A DNA stretch of 64,000 bases from an uncultured Acetatifactor sp. (lineage in GTDB: Bacteria; Bacillota; Clostridia; Lachnospirales; Lachnospiraceae). Within the stretch, counting starts at the first letter, position 1, and every line of letters starts with the position of its first letter. The stretch spans positions 58,437-122,436 of the forward strand of contig CATKXX010000005.1 of NCBI GenBank assembly GCA_949840935.1, written 5' to 3'. Positions 1 to 7,750 of the stretch are shown here, piece after piece. The notes under the pieces were generated by a model. It saw only the letters and a list, made by a program, of their open reading frames with translations, was not told where the DNA came from and did not search any database. The translations under genes were made by a program, and so were the position numbers.

Positions 1-909
1 AGCCATCGCCAGAGTACCGTTACAGAACATGTTGATCTCGTCGCCGCCTACGATAGATGCGTCGTAGTTGATCCCGTCCATATCGTACAGCAGCTGCAGA
101 GCCTTGATATTCTCCTCGCTGTTAGCCGTATATTCTGTATGCTCAGGGTTGGTGAAAGTGCCGCCATAGAGGTTGTTCACCAGCGCACGGGTTCCCTGGT
201 CGCCGCCCTGGCCGTTACAGTACACCGCACCTACATTCGCCTGGCCGCTGTCATAAACCGCCTGAACCGCTTTGATGAAGTCGTCAGTCGTCCATGTGCC
301 GTTGGCCTCGTCTATATACTGCATTGCGCCTGCCGCCTCAAAGATGTCCTTATTGATCGCCATGGTATGCGCCGTCATACACAGGGGATACTCATAATAA
401 ACGCCGTCGTTGCTCTTACATGCGCTCTCCACGGATGCATAGATTGCCGACTTCGCTTCAGCCGTCCACAGATCCGCAAGGTCTACCATCAGGCCCTTTG
501 CGCCCCAGTTTGCCACCAGGCGCTCCGGTCCTTCCAGGACGATATCCGGTGCCTGATTCCCCTCGATAGCGGTGTTGATCTGGTCGTCGCCGTTAGAATA
601 GTCCAGATATTCCACCGTCACCTTGATCTCAGGATGTACTGCATTAAAGTTTGCCACCAGGCCGTTCACGGTATCCGCATCTCCCCACTTGCCGATGGGG
701 TAGGTCCACAGGGTGATCTCCGCTCCTTCTGCCGTAGGTGTCTCCGCCTGTGCAGCGCTGGAACTCTGGCTGGGTGCCGCCGCGCTGCTTCCCGAATCTC
801 CTGCAGCAGAGCCGGACGCTGCGTTTCCTCCGCCGCCATTGCCGCAGCCCGCAGCAGCAAGCACCATCAGACAGCTCAATGCCATTGCCATGAGTTTACG
901 CTTCTTCAT
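1..909 (-). CDS. Sugar ABC transporter substrate-binding lipoprotein (partial, C-terminus off window)
   Basis: Extracellular solute-binding protein (family 1 type) that would deliver a sugar to an ABC importer. Translation starts at the ATG at 909, preceded by an AGGAGGG ribosome binding site. Residues 1-21 form a lipoprotein signal with the lipobox LAAAGC, so Cys22 should be lipidated and anchored outside the membrane. A Gly/Ser/Ala-rich linker runs to about residue 57; the mature fold then begins with ITLWTYP, typical of family 1 binding proteins. Some 303 codons are visible and the frame is still open at base 1; usual family length is about 420-460. Membrane components are expected beyond the left edge. 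It is divergent from the nag operon, so an amino sugar or its oligomer is a reasonable but unproven substrate. Confidence 0.9.
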   Translation of the reverse strand, partial: MKKRKLMAMALSCLMVLAAAGCGNGGGGNAASGSAAGDSGSSAAAPSQSSSAAQAETPTAEGAEITLWTYPIGKWGDADTVNGLVANFNAVHPEIKVTVEYLDYSNGDDQINTAIEGNQAPDIVLEGPERLVANWGAKGLMVDLADLWTAEAKSAIYASVESACKSNDGVYYEYPLCMTAHTMAINKDIFEAAGAMQYIDEANGTWTTDDFIKAVQAVYDSGQANVGAVYCNGQGGDQGTRALVNNLYGGTFTNPEHTEYTANSEENIKALQLLYDMDGINYDASIVGGDEINMFCNGTLAMA

Positions 910-993
910 AATAAGCCCTCCTTCTTTCCCGCAGCCTTGCCGGCCGCGTTTGTTGATGTTTTTGTAGTGACTCCGTAACACGTTTGTAATTTC

Positions 994-1022
994 ATTTTAA
1001 ATTCGCCCTGCACATTTGTCAA
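994..1022 (-). promoter_or_regulatory. Sigma-A promoter of the sugar-binding protein gene
   Basis: On the minus strand a TTGACA -35 box (1022-1017) and a TAAAAT -10 box (999-994) are separated by exactly 17 bp and lie about 85 bp upstream of the binding-protein start. Spacing and hexamers are near consensus. Confidence 0.75.
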
Positions 1023-1027
1023 TACAT

Positions 1028-1048
1028 TTTTGAAAAAGATTTTCAAAA
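1028..1048. promoter_or_regulatory. Inverted repeat between divergent promoters, candidate operator
   Basis: TTTTGAAAA (1028-1036) and TTTTCAAAA (1040-1048) form a perfect 9-bp inverted repeat around a 3-bp centre. It lies just upstream of the -35 box of the leftward promoter and 33 bp upstream of that of the rightward nag promoter. RpiR-family regulators commonly bind such AT-rich palindromes, and an RpiR gene closes the nag operon, so it is a natural candidate ligand; this is inference. The rest of 910-1239 holds only the two promoters and the nagB leader. Confidence 0.5.
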
Positions 1049-1080
1049 CTTGTCTTTTTTGAAATTTTTTAACATCCCGA

Positions 1081-1109
1081 TTGAAAGAAACAAAATTATG
1101 TGGTATACT
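1081..1109 (+). promoter_or_regulatory. Sigma-A promoter of the nag operon
   Basis: TTGAAA (1081-1086) and TATACT (1104-1109) with a 17-bp spacer. Transcription would start near 1116, leaving a leader of about 125 nt before nagB. Confidence 0.75.
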
Positions 1110-1239
1110 TATTAGCACCAAATAAAAAGGAAGGTAATTCCGGCGGCTGGATAAAAATGCGTATTCAGCCGTGATTTCCATACAGTGGAGACCGTTCTGC
1201 TGTATGGATGCGCGCCGCAACGCGCAGACAGGCATCCAC

Positions 1240-1968
1240 ATGCAAATCATAAGGACTAAGGACTACGAAGACATGAGCCGGAAGGCTGCAGGCATCATTT
1301 CCGCACAGGTCGTTTTAAAACCTGACTGTGTGCTGGGGCTTGCCACCGGTTCCACCCCCATCGGGCTTTACCGCCAGCTCGCGGAATGGTATGAAAACGA
1401 CGGCCTGGACTTTTCACAGGTCACAACCGTGAACCTGGACGAGTACAAGGGCCTCACCCGGGAGGATCCCCAGAGCTACTATTATTTTATGAATGAAAAT
1501 CTTTTTCAGAAGGTAAACATTAACAAGGACAGGACCTTCCTCCCCGACGGTACGGAGCCCGACAGCGAAAAGGCCTGCAGAAAATATAATGATATCCTGG
1601 CCTCCGTGGGAAGGATTGACATTCAGCTTCTGGGGCTTGGCCACAACGGGCATATAGGATTTAACGAGCCGGACAGCTTCTTCAAGACGGATACCCACTG
1701 CGTCACACTCACAGAGCAGACTATCCAGGCTAACCGCAGGTTCTTCGCTTCGGAGGAAGATGTTCCCCGCCAGGCTTACACCATGGGAATCCGAACGATC
1801 ATGTCCGCCCGCCATATCCTGCTGGTAGTCTCCGGAGAAGATAAGGCGGAAACCGTGAACAAGGCTTTCTTCGGCCCTGTTACGCCGCAGGTGCCGGCAT
1901 CCGTCCTGCAGCTTCATCCCCATGTAACCCTTGTAGCTGATGAGGCAGCCCTGTCCCGGATAGGGTGA
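1240..1968 (+). CDS. nagB: Glucosamine-6-phosphate deaminase
   Basis: Converts glucosamine-6-phosphate to fructose-6-phosphate and ammonia, the last step feeding amino sugars into glycolysis; cytoplasmic. The frame is open from 1171, but the ATG at 1240 gives MQIIRTKDYEDMSRKAA, matching how NagB proteins normally begin, and a 242-residue product, the usual Firmicute length. Visible motifs are the phosphate-binding LATGSTP near residue 35, NLDEY near 68 and GHNGHIGFNEP near 130, with the Asn-Gly-His variant seen in Bacillus NagB rather than the Asp-Gly-His of E. coli. No strong Shine-Dalgarno precedes 1240, so the start rests on homology. It leads nagB-nagA-ROK-RpiR, 28 bp before nagA. Confidence 0.93.
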   Translation: MQIIRTKDYEDMSRKAAGIISAQVVLKPDCVLGLATGSTPIGLYRQLAEWYENDGLDFSQVTTVNLDEYKGLTREDPQSYYYFMNENLFQKVNINKDRTFLPDGTEPDSEKACRKYNDILASVGRIDIQLLGLGHNGHIGFNEPDSFFKTDTHCVTLTEQTIQANRRFFASEEDVPRQAYTMGIRTIMSARHILLVVSGEDKAETVNKAFFGPVTPQVPASVLQLHPHVTLVADEAALSRIG

Positions 1969-1996
1969 CACGGCAGCGCCAGAATGAGGTATCAGA

Positions 1997-3148
1997 ATGA
2001 CAAAGAAGCATAAGATTACAAACGGGCTTGTATTTCAGGAGGATGGCTCCTTTGAACCGGGTACGGTCTATCTGTGCAGCGACCGGATCGTATCAGAGGA
2101 AGACTGGCTTTCCACAGAAGGCAGTGAAACCAGTACAGACGCCGGGGGCGGTTATGTCATACCGGGGCTTACCGATATCCATTTCCACGGCTGCATGGGA
2201 AGCGACTGCTGCGACGGCACAGAGGAAGCCTTCCGCACCATCGTCGAATACGAGCTGCGCCAGGGCGTGACTTCCGTCACGCCGGCGACTATGACCATGT
2301 CCGAGGAGATACTGACCGGGATCTGCCTGGCTGCAAAGGACTTTTCCTGCGCGGAGGGCGCGGATTTCTGCGGGCTGTACATGGAAGGCCCCTTTATCAG
2401 CCCCGGCAAGAAGGGTGCCCAGAACGAAAAATATATCCGCCCTGCGGATACTGAAATGCTGCGCCGTCTCCAGCAGGCCTCCGGAGGCAAAATACGCACT
2501 GTGGTAATCGCTCCCGAAACAGAGGGCGCCATGGACTTTATCCGGGAAAACAGCGGCACCATTAATATTTCCCTGGCCCACACAACCGCCGATTACGACA
2601 CTGCCATGGAAGCCTTCTCCTGTGGAGCTTCCCAGCTGACCCACATGTATAATGCCATGATGCCTTTCCATCACCGTACTCCCGGCCCCATTGGCGCGGC
2701 AGCCGACAGCGCCCATTGTATGGTGGAACTGATCTGCGACGGCATACACATACATCCGGCGATGGTACGGGCTTCCTTTAAAATATTCGGTGATGACAGG
2801 ATCATTCTGATCAGCGACAGTATGCGGGCGGCGGGCCTTGCAGACGGGCAGTACGATCTGGGCGGCCAGACCGTCAATGTCAGAGGCAGCCTGGCTGTCC
2901 TGGAGGACGGCACCATTGCCGGTTCCGTAACCAGCCTCATGGGCTGCCTGCGCACAGCCGTCCGGGATATGGGTATCCCCCTTGCCAGCGCGGTAAAGTG
3001 CGCTGCGGTCAACCCGGCAAAGGCCATCGGCATTTATCAGGACTACGGAAGTCTGGCTCCCGGGAAATACGGCAATATCGTGATCCTGGGACAGGATCTG
3101 GAGGTGAAGGCTGTCTTCCACCGTTCGACCCCTGTCTGCCCCGCATAA
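1997..3148 (+). CDS. nagA: N-acetylglucosamine-6-phosphate deacetylase
   Basis: Removes acetate from N-acetylglucosamine-6-phosphate to give the substrate of NagB; cytoplasmic amidohydrolase-fold metalloenzyme. At 383 residues it has the normal family length. Ordered motifs: the metal-binding His-x-His of HFHGC near residue 61, YMEGPFI near 127 with the metal-ligand Glu, LAHTTADY near 192, LTHMYNAM near 213, ICDGIHIHP near 245 and the catalytic Asp in ISDSMRAAG near 273. It lies 28 bp after nagB and 76 bp before the ROK kinase, consistent with one transcript. Confidence 0.95.
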   Translation: MTKKHKITNGLVFQEDGSFEPGTVYLCSDRIVSEEDWLSTEGSETSTDAGGGYVIPGLTDIHFHGCMGSDCCDGTEEAFRTIVEYELRQGVTSVTPATMTMSEEILTGICLAAKDFSCAEGADFCGLYMEGPFISPGKKGAQNEKYIRPADTEMLRRLQQASGGKIRTVVIAPETEGAMDFIRENSGTINISLAHTTADYDTAMEAFSCGASQLTHMYNAMMPFHHRTPGPIGAAADSAHCMVELICDGIHIHPAMVRASFKIFGDDRIILISDSMRAAGLADGQYDLGGQTVNVRGSLAVLEDGTIAGSVTSLMGCLRTAVRDMGIPLASAVKCAAVNPAKAIGIYQDYGSLAPGKYGNIVILGQDLEVKAVFHRSTPVCPA

Positions 3149-3224
3149 TGACACTGTACCGGAGCGCGGCAGCATTGACGTCTTACTCCCACATACAATT
3201 AAATTTACGGCATGGAGGGTTCAT

Positions 3225-4109
3225 ATGACTACAATGGTTTTAGACATAGGCGGCACCGCAATGAAATCCGGTCTTTATACAGACGGGAAGCTCTCCGAGG
3301 TCAGGGAAATTCCCACAGAAGCCAAACAGGGCGGAGAACATGTGGTAAACCGCGCCAAAGAGCTTATCGCAGACTACAGAAATCGCTTCTCTTTCCAGCG
3401 CATCGGCGTCAGCACGGCCGGACAGGTGGATCCCCGGCAGGGCGTGATCACCTATGCCAACGAGAATATCCCCGGCTATATGGGCACCCGCTTAAAGGAA
3501 CTCCTGGAACAGGAATTCCAGGTGCCTGCCGCCGTTGAAAATGATGTCAACGCGGCGGCGATCGGCGAGGCAGTATTTGGCGCCGGACGGGATGTGGCCG
3601 ATTTTGCATGCCTCACCTATGGTACGGGTGTAGGCGGCGCTATCTTTACAGACGGCAGGCTTTACTCAGGAAACAGCTTCTCTGCAGGGGAATTCGGCGC
3701 GATCGTGACGCATCCCGAAGCCAGGGACAGTGAGCGGGACATCCTGTCCGGCTGCTATGAACAATATGCCTCCACCACTGCCCTTGTGCGGAATGCCTGC
3801 AGACTGGATCCTTCCCTGACAAATGGACGGGCCATATTTGCACGTCTGGAAGAACCTCCTGTCAGGGCGGTGGTGGATCAGTGGATCCTGGAGATCATAT
3901 ACGGCCTGGCAACCATTGTACATATGTTGAATCCCGCCTGCGTCATCCTGGGAGGCGGCGTCATGGAACAGGGCTATGTGCTGCAGGAAATCAGGAATAA
4001 GCTTTATCCGAACCTGATCCCCTCTTTCCGGCATGTCCGGATAGAGAAGGCCGAACTGGGAAACCGCGCCGGTATGTTGGGCGCAGCCGTTCTGGAGCAG
4101 AGGAGGTGA
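3225..4109 (+). CDS. ROK-family sugar kinase
   Basis: ATP-dependent hexose or amino-sugar kinase of the ROK family, 294 residues. The N-terminal phosphate motif DIGGT is at residues 7-11; ENDVN near 105 supplies the catalytic Asp; YGTGVGGAI near 130 is the second nucleotide-binding motif; AGEFG and THPE follow near 150-160. The Cys-rich zinc motif of many ROK repressors and glucokinases is not recognisable, and there is no N-terminal helix-turn-helix, so it is an enzyme rather than a repressor. Position inside the nag operon suggests N-acetylglucosamine, N-acetylmannosamine or glucose as substrate; the sequence does not decide. GGAGGG precedes the ATG. Confidence 0.85.
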   Translation: MTTMVLDIGGTAMKSGLYTDGKLSEVREIPTEAKQGGEHVVNRAKELIADYRNRFSFQRIGVSTAGQVDPRQGVITYANENIPGYMGTRLKELLEQEFQVPAAVENDVNAAAIGEAVFGAGRDVADFACLTYGTGVGGAIFTDGRLYSGNSFSAGEFGAIVTHPEARDSERDILSGCYEQYASTTALVRNACRLDPSLTNGRAIFARLEEPPVRAVVDQWILEIIYGLATIVHMLNPACVILGGGVMEQGYVLQEIRNKLYPNLIPSFRHVRIEKAELGNRAGMLGAAVLEQRR

Positions 4110-4113
4110 TCCC

Positions 4114-4971
4114 TTGACAGCAAACATTTTAGAGCTGATCACCGAGCAGTACCATTCTCTCACCCGTTCCGGCAGAAAGCTTGCCGATTACATTTTTACC
4201 AATACTCACGATGCGCAGTATCTCTCCATCTCCGCTCTGGCAGAATGCAGCGGCGTATCAGAGGCCTCCATCACCCGCTTCTGCCGCAGCCTGGGGCTGT
4301 CGGGGTACAATGACTTAAAGCTTTCGCTGGCGAAGGCCGCCTATGTCACGGATATGGGCGAGCCCCTGGAGTCCTCCGATACCATTACCTCCGAGGATAC
4401 GGCGGACAGTATTTTCAACAAACTGCATGCTGCCAACATCCTTTCCCTGAACGAAACCATGGAGCTTCTGGATGAAAATGAAATCTCCAGGGCAGTGGAT
4501 CTGCTTTCTTCTGCAGAGAGGGTGTTCTGCCTCGGACAGGGCGGAAGCATGGTCATGGCCATGGAGGCATGGGCGCGGTTCTCCACCGCTACCTCCCGCT
4601 TCGTGCATATTGAGGATTCGCATATGCAGGTAATGAATATTGCTCTGGCCTCAGAAAGGGATGTCATCCTTTTCTTCTCCTATTCCGGCTCCACAAAGGA
4701 TATGGAGGATGTCATGTACACCGCCAAAAAACAGCAGGTGCCTATTATACTGATTACCCACTTCCCTGTATCCAGGGCCACTGAATTTGCAGATGTGGTA
4801 CTCCTCTGCGGCTATAATGAGAGCCCTCTGCAGTCCGGATCCGTGGCAGCCAAGCTGGGCCAGCTCTTCCTGATAGAGTGCCTGTTCTACCTGTTCTGCC
4901 AGCGCAATCCTGAAGTATATGCCAAAGCGCGCTCCGCTACTGCCGAAGCGATCACCCAGAAGCTCCTGTAA
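4114..4971 (+). CDS. MurR/RpiR-family transcriptional regulator
   Basis: Sugar-phosphate-sensing transcription factor, 285 residues. An N-terminal RpiR helix-turn-helix spans about 1-80 (LTRSGRKLADYI, then ISALAECSGVSEASITRFC), and a SIS domain spans about 115-260 (VFCLGQGGSMVMAMEA, FFSYSGSTKDMED). The start is a TTG at 4114: AGGAGGTGA (4101-4109) overlaps the stop of the ROK gene and lies five bases upstream, so the two are translationally coupled. As last gene of the nag operon it probably controls that operon and perhaps the divergent transporter, with an amino-sugar phosphate as ligand (inferred). Confidence 0.9.
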   Translation: MTANILELITEQYHSLTRSGRKLADYIFTNTHDAQYLSISALAECSGVSEASITRFCRSLGLSGYNDLKLSLAKAAYVTDMGEPLESSDTITSEDTADSIFNKLHAANILSLNETMELLDENEISRAVDLLSSAERVFCLGQGGSMVMAMEAWARFSTATSRFVHIEDSHMQVMNIALASERDVILFFSYSGSTKDMEDVMYTAKKQQVPIILITHFPVSRATEFADVVLLCGYNESPLQSGSVAAKLGQLFLIECLFYLFCQRNPEVYAKARSATAEAITQKLL

Positions 4972-5070
4972 CTATTGACAGGGCTCATGCTGACGCGGCA
5001 TTCATGATCTGATCTGTTCGTATTACATATGACCTCGTTCAACCGCCCTGCAGACTGAAATACCAACACA

Positions 5071-5127
5071 AAGGCTCCTGCCGGCTAAAGACAGTCATCT
5101 TTCTCTGTCCCAGCCTTCAGGAGCCTT
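5071..5127. terminator. Long hairpin between convergent nag operon and GH8 gene
   Basis: AAGGCTCCTG (5071-5080) pairs perfectly with CAGGAGCCTT (5118-5127), with further inner pairing (GACAG 5090-5094 with CTGTC 5105-5109). It lies between the convergent RpiR and GH8 stop codons, where a bidirectional terminator would be expected. Neither strand has a strong U-run, so it may act weakly. The rest of 4972-5206 shows nothing else. Confidence 0.5.
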
Positions 5128-5206
5128 CTCCCATATCTACAGAGAAACCTCTCATCCTGCTTCCCTGCCAGCCCTCTATTACCTCCGCATGTGTCGGCAG
5201 CCCCTC

Positions 5207-6340
5207 TTACCAGATCCGGTAATTTCCGCTCAGGGCCAGAAAGGCGAAGAAATACAGGCAGTTATCATAATACCTCCTGTCCCCCTTCCGCATTGGCAGC
5301 TTCCAGAACCGTTCCACCCATTCAGCGGCACAGCCGCTCTCCGATGCCAGGGACGCCTGCGCCGTTGCAGCGGTGATCGCCACAGGATGCAGCGGCACAT
5401 CAGCGGCAATCCTGCCATCTACCTCGTATACATGATAGCTTCCCTTACGCCCGTCCTCCGCCAGAAAATCCTGAATCCGGCCGGCAGCGGCCCTCTGCCC
5501 CCTGTCCTCTCCGAACCAGGCATAATCCAGCCCGATATTGGCAGCTGTCCGGTAAGAATCGCTGTAAAACCAGTCGTGCCTGTCCTTCGTCCACTCCAGC
5601 TCCCTCGCCATGGGCGCTCCGTCAAATTCCGCATACTCCGCGCTGAAGCCTGTCACCTCGTGGCATGCCTTTGCCAGATATTCACGGCTCTTTTCGGCGG
5701 CCTGCTTCCAGAAGGGCCTGTCCTCCTCGTCCGCCCAAAGGGAAAACAGCTCGTAAAAGTGGGGCAGATGATAGGAGGGATCCGTGAAATCCGCTCCCGG
5801 GACAAAGAGAATCTGATGGTTGTCCAGATTCCACATGGGGCTCCCCTGTCTTCCGTCCCGCCCTTTGTGGAGGCAGGCCCTCAAAATATCCCTTGCCTCC
5901 CTCTCATAGCAGAAAATCCCCTCCCCGTCTCCCCACCTGTGGGAAGCGAAAAACAGCGCCATGGCAAAGAATTCTTCCCCGTCCGGCGCAGGACCGTACG
6001 CATTCTTTTTCCCGTCCGTGGAACAGGACCATGCAAAGTATCCCTCATTCTCCCCTTCCTGCATCCACATATAGGTCTTCGCCCACTTCCACAGCCTGTC
6101 AAATTCCTCTTTCATATCAAGCTGGACGCATAACATCATGCCGTAGCTCATCCCTTCCGTCCTGGCATCATGATTGCCTGTGTCCATGATATAGGCCATG
6201 TCTTCCCCCACAGGATAATACACCTTTTCCTTCTCATCATAAAAAAAGGTATTCCTGATCTCATCCAGCCTGCGTTCCAGATGTTCCTGCGGAATCCCAA
6301 TCTCCGCAAACATGTTTCGGTAATTCCCTGTTTTCTCCAT
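5207..6340 (-). CDS. GH8 reducing-end xylose-releasing exo-oligoxylanase (Rex-like)
   Basis: Intracellular glycoside hydrolase of family 8 that trims xylose from the reducing end of xylo-oligosaccharides; 377 residues, the usual Rex length, without a signal peptide. HDARTEGMSYGMM carries the proposed general acid Glu62; APDGEEFFAMAL contains Asp120; FYSDSYRTAANIGLDY contains Asp261, the expected general base of Rex-type enzymes. The ATG at 6340 follows an AAGGAAAAGGAGCC site. The gene stands alone on the minus strand, converging on the nag operon, so it is not tied to amino-sugar use. Substrate is inferred from the family. Confidence 0.88.
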   Translation of the reverse strand: MEKTGNYRNMFAEIGIPQEHLERRLDEIRNTFFYDEKEKVYYPVGEDMAYIMDTGNHDARTEGMSYGMMLCVQLDMKEEFDRLWKWAKTYMWMQEGENEGYFAWSCSTDGKKNAYGPAPDGEEFFAMALFFASHRWGDGEGIFCYEREARDILRACLHKGRDGRQGSPMWNLDNHQILFVPGADFTDPSYHLPHFYELFSLWADEEDRPFWKQAAEKSREYLAKACHEVTGFSAEYAEFDGAPMARELEWTKDRHDWFYSDSYRTAANIGLDYAWFGEDRGQRAAAGRIQDFLAEDGRKGSYHVYEVDGRIAADVPLHPVAITAATAQASLASESGCAAEWVERFWKLPMRKGDRRYYDNCLYFFAFLALSGNYRIW

Positions 6341-6426
6341 ACCCCGGCTCCTTTTCCTTCACAGAAGCAGCCGGAGCATCCATTCCTGTCTGTCCCTCAC
6401 CATGCACACTACCGCCGTCTCTGTCT

Positions 6427-6456
6427 TAAATAGAGTAATGATATCATATTTTTCAA
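6427..6456 (-). promoter_or_regulatory. Probable promoter of the GH8 gene with internal palindrome
   Basis: Minus-strand TTGAAA (6456-6451) and TATTTA (6432-6427) with an 18-bp spacer. The spacer holds the perfect 10-bp palindrome ATGATATCAT (6438-6447), a possible repressor site. Confidence 0.45.
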
Positions 6457-6515
6457 CTCTTTTCTGCGCGGTTGTTGTTATATGCTTTTCAGATATTGCT
6501 AAGTTTTCCTCCGCT

Positions 6516-7382
6516 TTATGCCAGCTCCACCAGTTCATATTCCCTGCTGCCCACGCCAAGGGCTGCCGCAGCTTCCACAGTATGCACTCCGTTCTTGGAC
6601 TCAATCCTTTCCAGCAGATGCTCCCTGCCGGGATCTTTGGAGGCATAGACCAGATCAAGGCACGCCTGATCCAACGCCACAGGATCTGTGGATGACAAAA
6701 TCCCGATATCCGCAATGGCCGGATCCTCCGCCACGGCACAGCAGTCGCAGTCCACGGACATATTTTTCATCACATTTACAAAGACAATATTCTCTCCGAA
6801 ATGATCTACGATCGTCTTGCTTGCATCCGCCATGGACTCCAGGAAAGAATCATGATCCGATGTCCAGAATGCATCCACATCGCCCACGCCATGGATATAA
6901 GCCTTCCCGTGGGAGGAAGCCAGCCCGATGGAGATATTCTTCAGGGCACCGCCAAAACCGCCCATGGGATGGCCCTTGAAATGGGACAGTACCAGCATGG
7001 AGTCATAATCCCTTAAATGAGCGCCCACGAAATTTTTCTGTATCTTCTTTCCCTCCGGAACCGGCAGCTCAATCTCGCCCTCCTCGTCCAGGATATCCAC
7101 TTTGGCGATTTCCGTCCAGCCGTGAAGCTTCATAGTCTCCCAGTGCGCCTCCGTGGTATTTCTCTTTCCCTCATAGGCGGTATTACATTCCACGATCGTC
7201 CCCTTCACACGATCGATGACGGGCTTCATAAAATCAGGGCGCAGGAAATTCTGGTTCCCCACCTCCCCGGAATGCAGCTTTACAGCCACCTTTCCCGGGA
7301 GCTCAACTCCCATTGCCTCATACATCCTGATCATGGACTGGGATGTGATTTCTTTTGTAAAGTAAACCTTAGCTTTCGACAT
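6516..7382 (-). CDS. DUF362 domain protein
   Basis: Member of the DUF362 family of unknown function, 288 residues. Recognised by the conserved opening (KVYFTKEITSQ), VAVKLHSGEVGNQNFL near residue 35, VLSHFKGHPMGGFGGALKN near 135-153 and the late segment SSTDPVALDQACLDLVYA. Many family members of about 370 residues end in a two-cluster ferredoxin domain; this one stops before it and keeps only CDCC near residue 209. It is likely cytoplasmic, with no signal or membrane segment. The ATG at 7382 has AGGAGGG ten bases upstream. It is monocistronic, under the promoter at 7444-7473. Confidence 0.85.
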   Translation of the reverse strand: MSKAKVYFTKEITSQSMIRMYEAMGVELPGKVAVKLHSGEVGNQNFLRPDFMKPVIDRVKGTIVECNTAYEGKRNTTEAHWETMKLHGWTEIAKVDILDEEGEIELPVPEGKKIQKNFVGAHLRDYDSMLVLSHFKGHPMGGFGGALKNISIGLASSHGKAYIHGVGDVDAFWTSDHDSFLESMADASKTIVDHFGENIVFVNVMKNMSVDCDCCAVAEDPAIADIGILSSTDPVALDQACLDLVYASKDPGREHLLERIESKNGVHTVEAAAALGVGSREYELVELA

Positions 7383-7443
7383 TATAAACCCTCCTGTTCA
7401 CTGTTTATTTCAGGAAACTCTTTCCATCCATACCACGTTTATC

Positions 7444-7473
7444 ATTCTACCACACCGGACTGTCCGGGGTCAA
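7444..7473 (-). promoter_or_regulatory. Promoter of the DUF362 gene with a palindrome filling its spacer
   Basis: On the minus strand TTGACC (7473-7468) and TAGAAT (7449-7444) are 18 bp apart. A perfect palindrome CCGGAC-T-GTCCGG occupies 7455-7467, abutting the -35 box, so a bound dimer would block polymerase. This implies dedicated repression; the regulator is not evident nearby. Confidence 0.6.
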
Positions 7474-7701
7474 GTTTGGGTGCCAGCTGGTTACAAAAAG
7501 GCTGATGCAAAAAAGTAAATTTTCCCCTTGTCATTCGTTATAAAGTATGATAAAGTATAAAAAAGCATATTTTCTACAACATATCAAATGCGGAAAGATC
7601 CTTATCCGTATTCTTCAGCTATATTCCATTGAACGGAAGGAATGCCCCGGGTATTCTCCGTTCTTTCCAGAAAATTCGTGCTTTTCTATTCCAATATAAA
7701 A

Positions 7702-7746
7702 GCAGGAGTTTTTGGGAAGGCTGGCTCCTGCATATTTCGCAGGAGG
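7702..7746 (+). promoter_or_regulatory. Possible switch hiding the ribosome binding site of the nuclease gene
   Basis: GCAGGAG occurs at 7702-7708 and again at 7739-7745, where it is part of the Shine-Dalgarno sequence. CTCCTGC at 7725-7731 is complementary to both. The mRNA can therefore fold with the upstream copy (ribosome site free) or with the Shine-Dalgarno copy over a 7-nt loop (site hidden). Seen in sequence; function is inference. The rest of the gene-free stretch 7474-7701 is AT-rich with no recognisable gene. Confidence 0.4.
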
Positions 7747-7750
7747 TTAA

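Noticed and set aside
2093..3175. Long minus-strand frame of 360 codons over nagA
   Set aside because: Antisense shadow of nagA, which has all catalytic motifs and correct length.
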